Assembly: GCA_015520735.1 (NCBI GenBank) | Contig: WAPN01000024.1 | Span: 54,743-118,742, forward strand | Reading direction: 5' to 3' | Source of the DNA: Desulfurococcales archaeon | Lineage (GTDB): Archaea > Thermoproteota > Thermoprotei_A > Sulfolobales > Desulfurococcaceae | Length of the DNA stretch: 64,000 nt | Part shown: positions 25,204 to 34,102 of the stretch, piece by piece | How the letters are laid out: every line of letters begins with the position of its first letter | How positions within the stretch are numbered: position 1 is the stretch's first letter | Notes under the pieces: model-generated | What the model was told of the DNA's origin: nothing | The model's input: the letters and a program-made list of their open reading frames with translations, nothing else | The model's database searches: none | Translations under genes and position numbers: made by a program

Positions 25204-26544
25204 GTGAATATTGACGTGACTAAACAGATAGAAAGAGATCTTTTGCCTCGGCACTATTGTCTTGACTTGGCGTTATACGCCATAAAAATGTCGGATCCAT
25301 ACATTAGTGTCCGTAAGAACCTCGCATACACTCGTAAGGAACTCATCATCAAGAACAAACGGGTAAGCGTAGGAGGAAAAATATACGTTGCCGGTATAGG
25401 TAAGGCGTCCTGTAGAATGGCAAAGGCAATCGAGGAGATCATAGGAGATGATATAGAATATGGCGTGGTCTCTACAAAGTACGGCTATGGCGAAAAACTC
25501 GAAAAGATAAGGGTTATCGAGGCGGGCCACCCCGTACCGGATGAGAATAGCCTTAGAGCAGCCGACGAGATAATCGGGATAGCTAGGCGGATGAAGCCCG
25601 AGGATATTCTGATATTCCTGATCTCGGGCGGAGGCTCAGCATTATTCACGAAGCCTTATCCGCCAATAACGCTTGATGAACTGATAAAGACCCACGATCT
25701 CCTCGTGAAATCAGGGGCAAGAATACAAGAGATCAATACTGTTAGGAAACATATATCCCTTGTCAAAGGCGGCAGATTCGCTGAAATGGTTCCCGGTAAA
25801 ATAATATCGCTAATAGTAAGCGATGTTGTCGGAGACGATCTCTCGACCATAGCTTCCGGCCCAACAGCACCCGATCCGACAACATATGCCGATGCGAAAA
25901 GGATACTTATCAATTATGACCTATGGGATAAAATTCCCGAGAATGTGCAAAAAGTCATAGATAATGGTTTAAGGGGCGAGATACCCGAGACCCCTAAGAG
26001 CTTGGAGAACGTTGACAATAGTATTATAGCAAGCGCTAATATAGCCGCTGAACACTCAGCGAGGCGTGCATTAGAACTAGGGCTAAAACCAGTAATCATG
26101 ACGACTACCATAGAAGGAGAATCACGACATATAGGCACAGCTATAGCATCAATAATGGAAGAAATAATAAAGAACAACCGCCCCTTCAAGCCACCAGTAT
26201 GCCTGATCTTTGCCGGCGAGACCGTGGTCACTATCAAGGGCGAAGCTGGAATGGGTGGGCCAAACCAAGAGCTAGCACTCAGTGCATCCATAAAGATAAG
26301 AGGCTATAAAGGAGTAGCCCTGATAGCTTTGGATACTGATGGAACAGATGGGCCCACAGATGCTGCAGGAGGTCTAGTTGATTCAAAGACCTATGATATT
26401 CTTATGGATAGAGGAATCGATCCTGAGAAAAGCTTGATGAGGCATGATGCATACAATGCATTGAAGATCTCAGGAGACCTGATCAAAACAGGCCCTACTG
26501 GTACGAACGTCAATTCAATAATAATAGCCATTATAATGAGATGA
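25204..26544 (+). CDS. Glycerate 2-kinase (GckA/MOFRL family)
   Basis: Phosphorylates D-glycerate to 2-phosphoglycerate, as in the branched Entner-Doudoroff pathway and in serine or glycerate use. The protein shows FLISGGGSALFT, INTVRKHISLVKGGR, SDVVGDDLSTIASGPT and, in the C-terminal MOFRL domain, GGPNQELALSASI and ALDTDGTDGPTDAAGG. Length of 446 aa is normal. Start is GTG 25204, after a T-rich stretch that may end the preceding operon. The transglutaminase-like gene begins 7 bp later. Confidence 0.92.
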   Translation: MNIDVTKQIERDLLPRHYCLDLALYAIKMSDPYISVRKNLAYTRKELIIKNKRVSVGGKIYVAGIGKASCRMAKAIEEIIGDDIEYGVVSTKYGYGEKLEKIRVIEAGHPVPDENSLRAADEIIGIARRMKPEDILIFLISGGGSALFTKPYPPITLDELIKTHDLLVKSGARIQEINTVRKHISLVKGGRFAEMVPGKIISLIVSDVVGDDLSTIASGPTAPDPTTYADAKRILINYDLWDKIPENVQKVIDNGLRGEIPETPKSLENVDNSIIASANIAAEHSARRALELGLKPVIMTTTIEGESRHIGTAIASIMEEIIKNNRPFKPPVCLIFAGETVVTIKGEAGMGGPNQELALSASIKIRGYKGVALIALDTDGTDGPTDAAGGLVDSKTYDILMDRGIDPEKSLMRHDAYNALKISGDLIKTGPTGTNVNSIIIAIIMR

Positions 26545-26551
26545 TAAGAAT

Positions 26552-27625
26552 ATGAAAACTCTTCAAGCAATACTCTTACTAATTCTATTAGCTCTATCAT
26601 CGGCTACGGTAATGGTTAGCGTAAATGCTACAATACAGTCTAGTAATCCGTTGGACTGGTTTAATCTTACAATAATAATTAATGGCTCAATAACCAATCT
26701 AGGAGACAAGCCGCTTCCTATAAACCAGACGGACCTCCTAGTATTCGATTATCCTATCAACATGTCTACACAGAAAGTCATAGGAGTAAAGACATATGTT
26801 AATGGCACATCTTATCCCTATAAGATACAAGGTCCATGGTATAATCCAAGTCTTGTGATACAGGCACCGAAGTATGAGAACATGAGCTTAATGCCCGGCC
26901 AGACAGTGACTAGCATGGTGGTATATAATGTCTCAGTCAATGTGGCTCAACGCCTATTACAGGCAACAAATATAAAGCCCGAATTGGCAGAGGGCTGGAA
27001 GTACATACCGGATAAGGCAAAGTCTAACTACACAGAGGCAACACCACTCTGGAACTACTCTAACCCATTAATTAATCTATTCATAACATATATTCGGTCA
27101 CAAGAAGATTCAAAAACACCATTAGGAGCCATAGAGGAGGTTCTAAAATGGTTTGATAAAAACGTAAAATACAAAACAAGAATACCTGCCAGACAGCCAT
27201 GGGAAACCCTGATGTACATGGAAGGCGATTGTGATGATCAGTCGAACTTACTTATAACCGTTCTCCGCGGAATAGGCGTACCAGCCTACCTTGAGATAGG
27301 AATAGTCTATATCATGGGGCTAAACATAACAAGCACAGCTGCTAATGGTCTCCTCGAGTATAGGTTTGTGAATGGAGGAACTCATGCGTGGACAGCCGCT
27401 TATGTTCCACCATGGGGCTGGATAAGGATCGATCTAACGGCTAGTCTAGGTATAGGGATTAATCATATCAAGGGGGCAGCCTACTACATCTACCCTACAG
27501 TGGTAATATCGAAAATCTATGGCCAGAACTATGCCGCGAGCTCGGCTAGATTCACGGAAGAGCTTGTGTATAAGAAGATAGCGTATAGGGTAACGATAGA
27601 ATTAATCGCTCCTAAGAAATCATAG
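26552..27625 (+). CDS. Exported transglutaminase-like (cysteine-protease fold) protein
   Basis: A signal peptide (residues 1-26, ending VSVNA) leads an extracellular domain with many Asn-X-Ser/Thr sites. The transglutaminase-like core (about residues 200-300) keeps the triad: cysteine in MEGDCDDQSNLL, histidine in GGTHAWTAAYVP and aspartate in WIRIDLT. No C-terminal anchor is seen. Archaeal members are thought to be proteases or amide-modifying enzymes at the cell surface. It shares a transcript with glycerate kinase by spacing, though a functional link is not obvious. Confidence 0.87.
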   Translation: MKTLQAILLLILLALSSATVMVSVNATIQSSNPLDWFNLTIIINGSITNLGDKPLPINQTDLLVFDYPINMSTQKVIGVKTYVNGTSYPYKIQGPWYNPSLVIQAPKYENMSLMPGQTVTSMVVYNVSVNVAQRLLQATNIKPELAEGWKYIPDKAKSNYTEATPLWNYSNPLINLFITYIRSQEDSKTPLGAIEEVLKWFDKNVKYKTRIPARQPWETLMYMEGDCDDQSNLLITVLRGIGVPAYLEIGIVYIMGLNITSTAANGLLEYRFVNGGTHAWTAAYVPPWGWIRIDLTASLGIGINHIKGAAYYIYPTVVISKIYGQNYAASSARFTEELVYKKIAYRVTIELIAPKKS

Positions 27626-27632
27626 TTCTAGA

Positions 27633-27697
27633 TAGGGGCCGGATGACCGAAGACTCCAATACTGAGACCATATGTCTATGAGGAAACTCCACCCCTA
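27633..27697. other. Stem-loop with kink-turn-like core between converging genes
   Basis: TAGGGG (27633-27638) pairs with CCCCTA (27692-27697). Inside, CTGA-GAC-CATAT-GTC-TATGAGG (27662-27683) has the tandem G-A pairs and three-base bulge of a kink-turn. It could be an L7Ae-binding RNA or a bidirectional terminator. C/D and H/ACA end boxes are not convincing. Confidence 0.3.
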
Positions 27698-27708
27698 GGG
27701 ACGGTTAT

Positions 27709-28041
27709 TTAGTATTTTGGTGGTATATAGCGTTTAGAAAGATCCTCGTAATTCTCAGTGATCATGGATATGATCTCGTTACGATGAACTCTTGTTAAGT
27801 GAAGGTAGAAGCCCCTCCTCGTAAACGGGCCCTTACCACATATACCGCATCTGATGAGTCCTCTCTGTATAACTACTAGTTCTGATGCAACAATGTTAAC
27901 AACCTTTCTCATTACAGGGTATCTCGATGAACCAGTAATTCTATGTAAATCTATATCGTCAACAGGTAGGCCAGAAGCCTTCCTTGCAACATATTCTACT
28001 AGCCTGTTAGCAATAGTTTCAACGTTAACCACTCCGGGCAC
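27709..28041 (-). CDS. Small C2H2 zinc-finger protein
   Basis: The last 55 residues hold one classical zinc finger, CGICGKGPFTRRGFYLHL followed by TRVHR, with spacing Cys-X2-Cys-X12-His-X4-His. The N-terminal half is helical and may dimerise. Small single-finger proteins in crenarchaea and their viruses are usually transcription factors. The start is GTG at 28041. A TATA-like TTTGTATATG lies about 25 bp upstream, so the mRNA may be leaderless. Confidence 0.78.
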   Translation of the reverse strand: MPGVVNVETIANRLVEYVARKASGLPVDDIDLHRITGSSRYPVMRKVVNIVASELVVIQRGLIRCGICGKGPFTRRGFYLHLTRVHRNEIISMITENYEDLSKRYIPPKY

Positions 28042-28155
28042 CTTTTAATTTATCATATACAAATTAGATTTAAGATATGTGGCCCTTACAATTATTATTG
28101 ATAAAAGTAGGATTTTGGACGATTATTAAATATAGTGTTAGGGGTTTGGTATATT

Positions 28156-28812
28156 GTGAGGCTCAGAATTAGGGAGCAGTTTGTTGAGGATCTGGTATCC
28201 TCGGCTAGGAGGGTGATCAAGGGATGTATTGATGGAGGATTCAAATGCATAGACCCACCAATTACTGTCACTCGTTTGCTTGAGGAGATGAATCTCGGTG
28301 AGTATAGGCTTAGACGATTCTGGACCGATGCGCAGAGGATCGCAGGTACCACGGTAAAGCTCTATAGTAGAATGGGATCAGAATTCATAATCTCCGTTGA
28401 GGTTAGACAGGGCTCGGTTTATTTTAATGAGGAGCTCGACATACCTGTTGATTTCATTGACTGTAAAATGCATCCTGAATCATGTACTGTTATCCCGAGA
28501 ACATATTCGCTGTACATATACTTGGATGGCAATATTGAGAACACAAAATACCATATTAACGTCATAAGGCTGCTTGTTCTCCTTGAAAGAAGCATACCTT
28601 GCACCTCATATAGGCTACTTGACGCTATTCTGAGAATGTCCAAGAATGATAAGAATGGCTACTTAGAGCTCCTGAATACCCTTTTGATGATATTCCGCAA
28701 TATAAATTTGCTCAAGTATATATTACCATTCATGCCCATGAGCGTAAAAGATATCTTGAACCTGTCTCCTGCTCTAAGAATTTTGAACACTTTATTTGGA
28801 GATAATAAATAG
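28156..28812 (+). CDS. Unknown protein (218 aa)
   Basis: I do not recognise the family. The N-terminal 80 residues are helical and basic (possibly a winged helix: VTRLLEEMNLGEYRLRRFW), the middle is beta-rich with two cysteines (DCKMHPESC), and the C-terminal 80 residues are hydrophobic helices without clear membrane topology. A TATA-like ATTATTAAATATAG covers the first possible GTG at 28135, so I take the in-frame GTG 28156. Confidence 0.65.
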   Translation: MRLRIREQFVEDLVSSARRVIKGCIDGGFKCIDPPITVTRLLEEMNLGEYRLRRFWTDAQRIAGTTVKLYSRMGSEFIISVEVRQGSVYFNEELDIPVDFIDCKMHPESCTVIPRTYSLYIYLDGNIENTKYHINVIRLLVLLERSIPCTSYRLLDAILRMSKNDKNGYLELLNTLLMIFRNINLLKYILPFMPMSVKDILNLSPALRILNTLFGDNK

Positions 28813-28924
28813 TTGATATCCTATATTACAATTGCATATACATATTTCAATGAGTATTCTTCTTCGGTAATCTACAGACTAGCTTATACAAATTATTATC
28901 AATAAATAGGTATTGGTGAGGGAA

Positions 28925-30412
28925 ATGCAAGAGAAGAAGCGAGGAGGAGTAGGGGCATTCCTAGCAGGCATAAGAATGTTGTTTAACAACCCAGTGACGA
29001 GAAGAGCACTGTTACTAGCATCAAAAGAATATGCCTGCAAATATGGTGAAAAAAATGTAAAAGCACCTGTGATCTATCATAGCTTATCTAGTATTGCTGG
29101 CGAGCCAGTAGAATGTCCGCTGACAGCAGGAATACTCATGGGCATTATAAAGAAGATAATAATGTTTGGTGTCCATATCCTTAAAGGTGATGAGGAAGAG
29201 GTTAAGAAAGCACTTAGCGATCCCGCTGTAAGGAGAGGAATAACCCTAGTAATGAAAGGACTCGGACTCTATGGAGTCACAGTACCTCAGAAGATGCCAG
29301 CGCCTTTCCTCATAGTTTGGAATTTTACTAATATGTGCAACTTTAAGTGTAAACACTGTTATCAGAGAGCGGATAAGCCTTTGCCCGACGAGCTAAGCCT
29401 TGAAGAAAAAATTATGGTTGTCGATCAACTCGATAAAGCCGGAGTTGCGGCCATTGCTCTCAGCGGTGGCGAGCCCACAATACATCCCCACTTCCTTCGG
29501 ATAGTCCGAGAGATAGCTAGCCGGGGCATGTATGTGGCTGTGGCAACAAATGGATGGGTATTTGCAGACATTGAGAAGCTTAAGAAGGCCAAGGAGGCAG
29601 GAATGCGTTACGTTGAAATTAGTGTTGATAGTGCTGACCCGAGGAAACACGACGCATTTAGAGGCACGCCGGGTGCATGGGAGCACGCAGTCAGAGCCTT
29701 GGAAAATGCTGTGAAACTAGGTATAAACCACGCTATGGCTGTGACGATCACAAAGGCTAACCTTGACGAGGTCGATGAAATACTAGATCTGGCTGAAAAT
29801 ATAGGTGTGAAGAGGGTGGTGTTCTTTAACTTCATACCTGTTGGTAGGGGAGTTGATATAAGCCACTTAGATCTCACACCCGAAGAAAGGGAGAGGTTTC
29901 TACGAAAGCTCTATATAGAGATGAAGAAGCGGAAGGGTATGGAAATTATCAGTACTGCCCCTCAATACAGCCGCGTAACGCTTCAGATGAGTAGCGGGGA
30001 AGAAATAGCGCCGACGCACTTCTATGTTGGAAATGACCCTATAGTAAAAGCCTTAGCTGAATTCATAGGTGGATGTGGTGCTGGAAGAATATATGCAGCC
30101 GTGCAGCCAAACGGGGATGTGACCCCATGTGTATTCATGCCATTAAAGGTTGGTAATGTAAGAGAGACACCGTTTTGGGAGATTTGGACAACGTCACCAG
30201 TGCTACTGAGTTTAAGGGATCGTGAAAAGCTAGAAGGAGGATGTGCTAAATGTCCATACAAGTACATATGCGGGGGATGCCGTGCAAGAGGATTTGCATA
30301 CTTCAATGACCCGTTAGCACCTGATCCTGGATGCATTATAAACTTAAAGCATTGGGAGGAGCTTATGGAGAGGAGAGAAGTAAAGATAACTGTCGCTCGT
30401 GAAAGGCAATAG
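28925..30412 (+). CDS. Radical SAM/SPASM enzyme, AhbC/AhbD-like
   Basis: An N-terminal extension of about 125 residues precedes the radical SAM barrel. Its 4Fe-4S site CNFKCKHC has CX3CX2C spacing, followed by GGEP and the strand VEISVDS. The C-terminal part has Cys in GGCGAGRIYAAVQPNGDVTPC and a SPASM-type cluster site CAKCPYKYICGGCRARG. This resembles heme-d1/alternative-heme enzymes and peptide-modifying SPASM proteins. No other heme genes lie near, so the substrate is open. I chose ATG 28925, with GGTGA 5 nt upstream, over TTG 28913. A PqqD-like gene upstream at 24743 is a possible partner. Confidence 0.85.
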   Translation: MQEKKRGGVGAFLAGIRMLFNNPVTRRALLLASKEYACKYGEKNVKAPVIYHSLSSIAGEPVECPLTAGILMGIIKKIIMFGVHILKGDEEEVKKALSDPAVRRGITLVMKGLGLYGVTVPQKMPAPFLIVWNFTNMCNFKCKHCYQRADKPLPDELSLEEKIMVVDQLDKAGVAAIALSGGEPTIHPHFLRIVREIASRGMYVAVATNGWVFADIEKLKKAKEAGMRYVEISVDSADPRKHDAFRGTPGAWEHAVRALENAVKLGINHAMAVTITKANLDEVDEILDLAENIGVKRVVFFNFIPVGRGVDISHLDLTPEERERFLRKLYIEMKKRKGMEIISTAPQYSRVTLQMSSGEEIAPTHFYVGNDPIVKALAEFIGGCGAGRIYAAVQPNGDVTPCVFMPLKVGNVRETPFWEIWTTSPVLLSLRDREKLEGGCAKCPYKYICGGCRARGFAYFNDPLAPDPGCIINLKHWEELMERREVKITVARERQ

Positions 30413-30591
30413 ATTTTTAACACGACACAATGTCTTATATCATTCGCCGAACCATTTTTATTTAAACTCTCGGCTGCTTCTCTAATTTTAATTAAAAGCG
30501 TTATAATTGTGAAACAAAGTATTAATTGTAACTAAGCCTATAACATAGGATTGAGTACTATTCCTAATCATTGTGATAATGGTGTATGATT

Positions 30592-31770
30592 ATGGCAGAC
30601 AAGGTTTATATCGTAGGGGTTGGGATGACCAAGATAGGTCGATGGTATAATCGGAGCGCTAAGGACCTATTCTACGAGGCTATGTCCAAGGCAATAGAGG
30701 ATGCTGGAGGTGTAAAGCCCCAAGCACTTGTCATAGGGAATATGACCTCTAGTGTCCTGATGGAGCAAGATAGTCTTGCAGCTCTGCTTGCGGATCACTC
30801 GGGTTTGAGGGGGATACCAGCTTTTAAAGTGGAGGCGGCCTGTGGTAGTGGAGGTGCGGCTTTCTATGCAGGCTATAGTCTTGTGAAGAGTGGGTTGGCA
30901 GACATTGTTGCGGTGGGAGGTGTGGAAAAACTGACAGAAGGTATCTCTAGCGAGACAACAAAGGCGCTGGCACAGGCGGCGGATGCAGAGTATGAGGTAT
31001 TCTATGGTGCTAGTTTTACTGGGCTGAACGCTCTCGTTGCCAGATACTATATGAGTAAGTACGGCTATACTAGGGAAGATATGGCTTACTGGCCTCTTAG
31101 AATGCATGAGTACGCGACGAGCAACCCCTATGCACAGTTACCGAAGAAGACAAGCCTAGAGGCAATAATCAAGAGCCCCGTCGTAGCGGAGCCTCTCCAT
31201 CTTTTCGACTGCTCACCTATAGGTGACGGAGCGGCCGCGGTAATTCTAGTTAGAGGTGAGGGGAAAGCACGAGAGGTATCTAGAAGAATAGGTAGAGATG
31301 TTCTCGTAGAAGTTAGAGGCGTTGCATTATCGACCGATAGCGTAGACCTTGGTAGCAGAACCGACCTTTTAACACTTACGAGTACCGTTGACGCCAGTAG
31401 GCAAGCCTATAGGATGGCAGGCATAACAGCTAAGGATGTAGATTACCTCGAGGTACATGACGCTTTTCACATAACGGGATACCTAGCACTAGAAGACATG
31501 GGATTTGCTACTAAAGGCGAAGCACCAAAACTCTGGAAGGAAGGAAGATTTGCTAAGGGTGACAAGCCCGAGGTAAACCTTAGTGGAGGCCTAAAGGCAA
31601 GAGGGCACCCTGTCGGTGCAACAGGTATATACCAAATAGCAGAATGCGTATTACAGCTCAGAGGAGAATTCCCAGGAGTAAGAGCATCGGATCCGACAAT
31701 AGCGGTAGCACAGAACATTGGCGGTATAGCGACCTATTCGGCTATAACAGTGCTTGGCCGGGCCCGGTAG
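30592..31770 (+). CDS. Archaeal thiolase (acetyl-CoA C-acetyltransferase family)
   Basis: Condenses or cleaves acyl-CoA thioesters. The nucleophilic cysteine lies in VEAACGSGG (about residue 84), with the base histidine in EVHDAFH and GGLKARGHPVGATGI; the usual second catalytic cysteine is replaced by glycine in AQNIGG, as in archaeal SCP-x-like thiolases. Most archaeal members act with HMG-CoA synthase and a DUF35 protein; neither is adjacent here. I chose ATG 30592, with GGTG 7 nt upstream. A carboxyltransferase gene follows after about 110 bp, suggesting a role in acyl-CoA catabolism. Confidence 0.88.
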   Translation: MADKVYIVGVGMTKIGRWYNRSAKDLFYEAMSKAIEDAGGVKPQALVIGNMTSSVLMEQDSLAALLADHSGLRGIPAFKVEAACGSGGAAFYAGYSLVKSGLADIVAVGGVEKLTEGISSETTKALAQAADAEYEVFYGASFTGLNALVARYYMSKYGYTREDMAYWPLRMHEYATSNPYAQLPKKTSLEAIIKSPVVAEPLHLFDCSPIGDGAAAVILVRGEGKAREVSRRIGRDVLVEVRGVALSTDSVDLGSRTDLLTLTSTVDASRQAYRMAGITAKDVDYLEVHDAFHITGYLALEDMGFATKGEAPKLWKEGRFAKGDKPEVNLSGGLKARGHPVGATGIYQIAECVLQLRGEFPGVRASDPTIAVAQNIGGIATYSAITVLGRAR

Positions 31771-31878
31771 CGGTGAGCAATTATTTTTTATCCATCGCGG
31801 CATTATTCAATGGCTTGTTAGATGTTTAAAACACATTATTTATTCATGAGGGATAATCTCTTCGGCGGGTGCATTAGA

Positions 31879-33444
31879 TTGGCCGAAAAGACGATCAAGG
31901 ATCTCCTAGAAGAAGTAAATGAACTAAGGAAGAAATCGATGTTGGGCGGTGGAGAACAGAGAATAGAGGCGCAGCGGAAGAAAGGAAAGCTGTGGGTTTG
32001 GGACAGGATCAATAGACTACTGGATCCTGATACTTTTCAACCTCTTCAATGGATGAGAATTACGAGGTCAACGTATTTCGGTCTAGATAAGCTAAAGTAT
32101 CTTGGTGACGGCGTCGTAGTAGGTTATGGTAAGATCGATGGAAGGCTTGTATTCGTTTATGCCCAGGATTTCACGGTAATGGGTGGAAGCATAGGTGAGG
32201 CCCACGCGGACAAGATAGTCTCAGTTATAGAGAAAGCGATAGAGGTTGGTGCCCCAGTTATTGGGATCTATGATTCGGGTGGCGCGAGGATACAAGAGGG
32301 AGTAGCATCTCTACATGGATGTGGCAGGATATTTGCAGCGAATGTTAAGGCTAGTGGTGTCATACCACAGATAAGCCTGATCATGGGACCATGTGCTGGT
32401 GCAGCAGCCTATAGCCCTGCTCTAACAGATTTTGTCATAATGGTTAAGAAGAGCTTCATGTTCATAACAGGCCCCGAAGTAGTAAAGGCTGCTACAGGTA
32501 TAGAGACGACCTTTGAAGAACTAGGCGGAGCGGATGTTCACGCATCTGAATCAGGTGTAGCTCATTTTGTAACAGAAGATGAGGACATGGCTTTCCAGCT
32601 TGTACGCGAGCTACTATCATATCTACCAAGCAGTTTCGATGAAGACCCGCCCAGGATCAAGACTGATGATCCTGTTGATAGGAAAGCCGAGGATCTAAGG
32701 GACGTAGTCCCGCTTGATCCCTCGAAGCCCTTTGATATGCACGAGATAATATATAGGATCCTCGATGACGGGCGGTTCCTTGAGGTACACCAGAACTATG
32801 CCAGATCAGCTATCGTGGGCTTCGGCCGTATAGGCGGGTACAGCGTAGGCATAGTAGCCAATAACCCCGCGGTAAACGCGGGTGTGATAGATATTGATGC
32901 GAGCCTCAAGATAGCTCGTTTCGTAAGGTTCTGCGACAGCTTCAATATACCGATTATAACGTTTGTCGACACGCCCGGCTTCATGCCTGGGCTAGACCAG
33001 GAGCATGGCGGGATAATAAAGCATGGTGCAAAGATCCTCTATGCATACGCCGAGTCAGCTGTTCCTAAAATAACTGTGATCGTGAGGAAAGCCTATGGGG
33101 GAGCCTATATAGCTATGGGAAGTAAGAGCCTCGGCGCAGACATAACTTATGCATGGCCAACAGCAGAAATAGCGGTTATGGGGCCCGAGGGAGCGGTAAG
33201 AATACTCTACAGGAAAGAAGCGGCGAAGAAAGAAGATCCTAGCGCCTTCCTTCAGGAAAAACTCACTGAGTACAGGAGAGTCTTTGCTAACCCATATAGG
33301 GCAGCGGAGCTCGGATACGTCGATGATATCATTGATCCTGCCGATACCAGGTACAAGATATACCTTGCCCTAGACATGCTAAAAGAAAAGAAGGAAGAAA
33401 TGATGCATATACTACCTAGGAAGCACGGTAATATGCCATTATAA
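31879..33444 (+). CDS. Acyl-CoA carboxyltransferase subunit (methylmalonyl-CoA decarboxylase alpha / propionyl-CoA carboxylase beta type)
   Basis: Carboxyltransferase of the biotin-dependent family, with two crotonase-like domains: the N-terminal half has GGSIGEAHADKI and YDSGGARIQEGV, and the C-terminal half FVDTPGFMPGLDQEHGGII and KAYGGAYIAMGSK. TTG 31879 has GGGTG 7 nt upstream and gives 521 aa, the normal family length. The longer frame from ATG 31822 is unlikely because a TATA-like TTTAAAAC overlaps it. A biotin carrier gene faces it at 33460-34005, but there is no biotin carboxylase in the window. This fits a decarboxylase more than a carboxylase, although other subunits could be elsewhere. 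Confidence 0.88.
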   Translation: MAEKTIKDLLEEVNELRKKSMLGGGEQRIEAQRKKGKLWVWDRINRLLDPDTFQPLQWMRITRSTYFGLDKLKYLGDGVVVGYGKIDGRLVFVYAQDFTVMGGSIGEAHADKIVSVIEKAIEVGAPVIGIYDSGGARIQEGVASLHGCGRIFAANVKASGVIPQISLIMGPCAGAAAYSPALTDFVIMVKKSFMFITGPEVVKAATGIETTFEELGGADVHASESGVAHFVTEDEDMAFQLVRELLSYLPSSFDEDPPRIKTDDPVDRKAEDLRDVVPLDPSKPFDMHEIIYRILDDGRFLEVHQNYARSAIVGFGRIGGYSVGIVANNPAVNAGVIDIDASLKIARFVRFCDSFNIPIITFVDTPGFMPGLDQEHGGIIKHGAKILYAYAESAVPKITVIVRKAYGGAYIAMGSKSLGADITYAWPTAEIAVMGPEGAVRILYRKEAAKKEDPSAFLQEKLTEYRRVFANPYRAAELGYVDDIIDPADTRYKIYLALDMLKEKKEEMMHILPRKHGNMPL

Positions 33445-33467
33445 GAAATAAGGGATCCCTTATTTCT
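33444..33467. terminator. Perfect 24-nt palindrome between converging genes
   Basis: Two 12-nt arms (AGAAATAAGGGA and its exact complement) with no loop. It starts on the last base of the carboxyltransferase stop and includes the stop of the biotin-carrier gene on the other strand. Most likely a two-way transcription end or RNA-stabilising stem. Confidence 0.5.
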
Positions 33468-34005
33468 CACTCTCCGCCTCGAACGGTTTTATACGGATCA
33501 ATAAAGTATTCTTTGTCACGGCTTTGCCAGGCTCGACCCTGATCTCCTCAACTATTCCATCGATATCACTCCTTATCATAGTGACCATTTTCATAGACTC
33601 TATCAATGCTACTACATCGCCGGCTGTGACCTTATCACCCGGCTTCACTTTAACATCTATGACTTTTCCGCTGAGTGGCGCCCTGATCTCTCCTGGTCTG
33701 CTAATAACCTTACCAGCTGTTTTACCTGTTCCCGACGCTCCAGCCAACGGTATAAGCTCAACGATCTTACTAACCAGGGCGTTTTCATCGTTAATGAAGA
33801 TACCGGTCTCATTGGCTCTAACCTTATAGGTTTCACCGTTAATCTCAACTAAGAGGGTATCATCACCAACCTTCTTCTTGAAGACAATCTCGAGCTCCTC
33901 ATTGCCACCAATGAGCCTCACAGCCACCTTGTTCTTGCCAATATCTTTCACCTCGATATCCACTATATCTCCGCTGAACGTTTCTACTCGATAGCGCCTC
34001 GGCAT
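33460..34005 (-). CDS. Biotin carboxyl carrier protein
   Basis: The C-terminal 75 residues are a biotinyl/lipoyl domain, with the biotin lysine in IESMKMVTMI and the flanking IRAPLSGKVIDVKVKPGDKV. The N-terminal 100 residues are a beta-rich domain found in gamma or carrier subunits of decarboxylases. A linker rich in Gly/Ser/Thr joins them. I prefer ATG 34005, with GGGTG 8 nt upstream, over the GTG-type start at 34026. It converges on the carboxyltransferase gene and very likely serves that enzyme. Confidence 0.9.
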   Translation of the reverse strand: MPRRYRVETFSGDIVDIEVKDIGKNKVAVRLIGGNEELEIVFKKKVGDDTLLVEINGETYKVRANETGIFINDENALVSKIVELIPLAGASGTGKTAGKVISRPGEIRAPLSGKVIDVKVKPGDKVTAGDVVALIESMKMVTMIRSDIDGIVEEIRVEPGKAVTKNTLLIRIKPFEAESEK

Positions 34006-34102
34006 TAATGCCACACCCTTGACCATGCTAGCTATAATGAATTATTGTTTCACCTATATTAAATCCTGTTAAATAAACTATGATATCAAGTGGTGTAGCG
34101 AC

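Noticed and set aside
27633..27697. Standard C/D-box sRNA at this site
   Set aside because: CTGA and ATGAGGA could be D' and C', but no acceptable outer C box or final D box is present on either strand.
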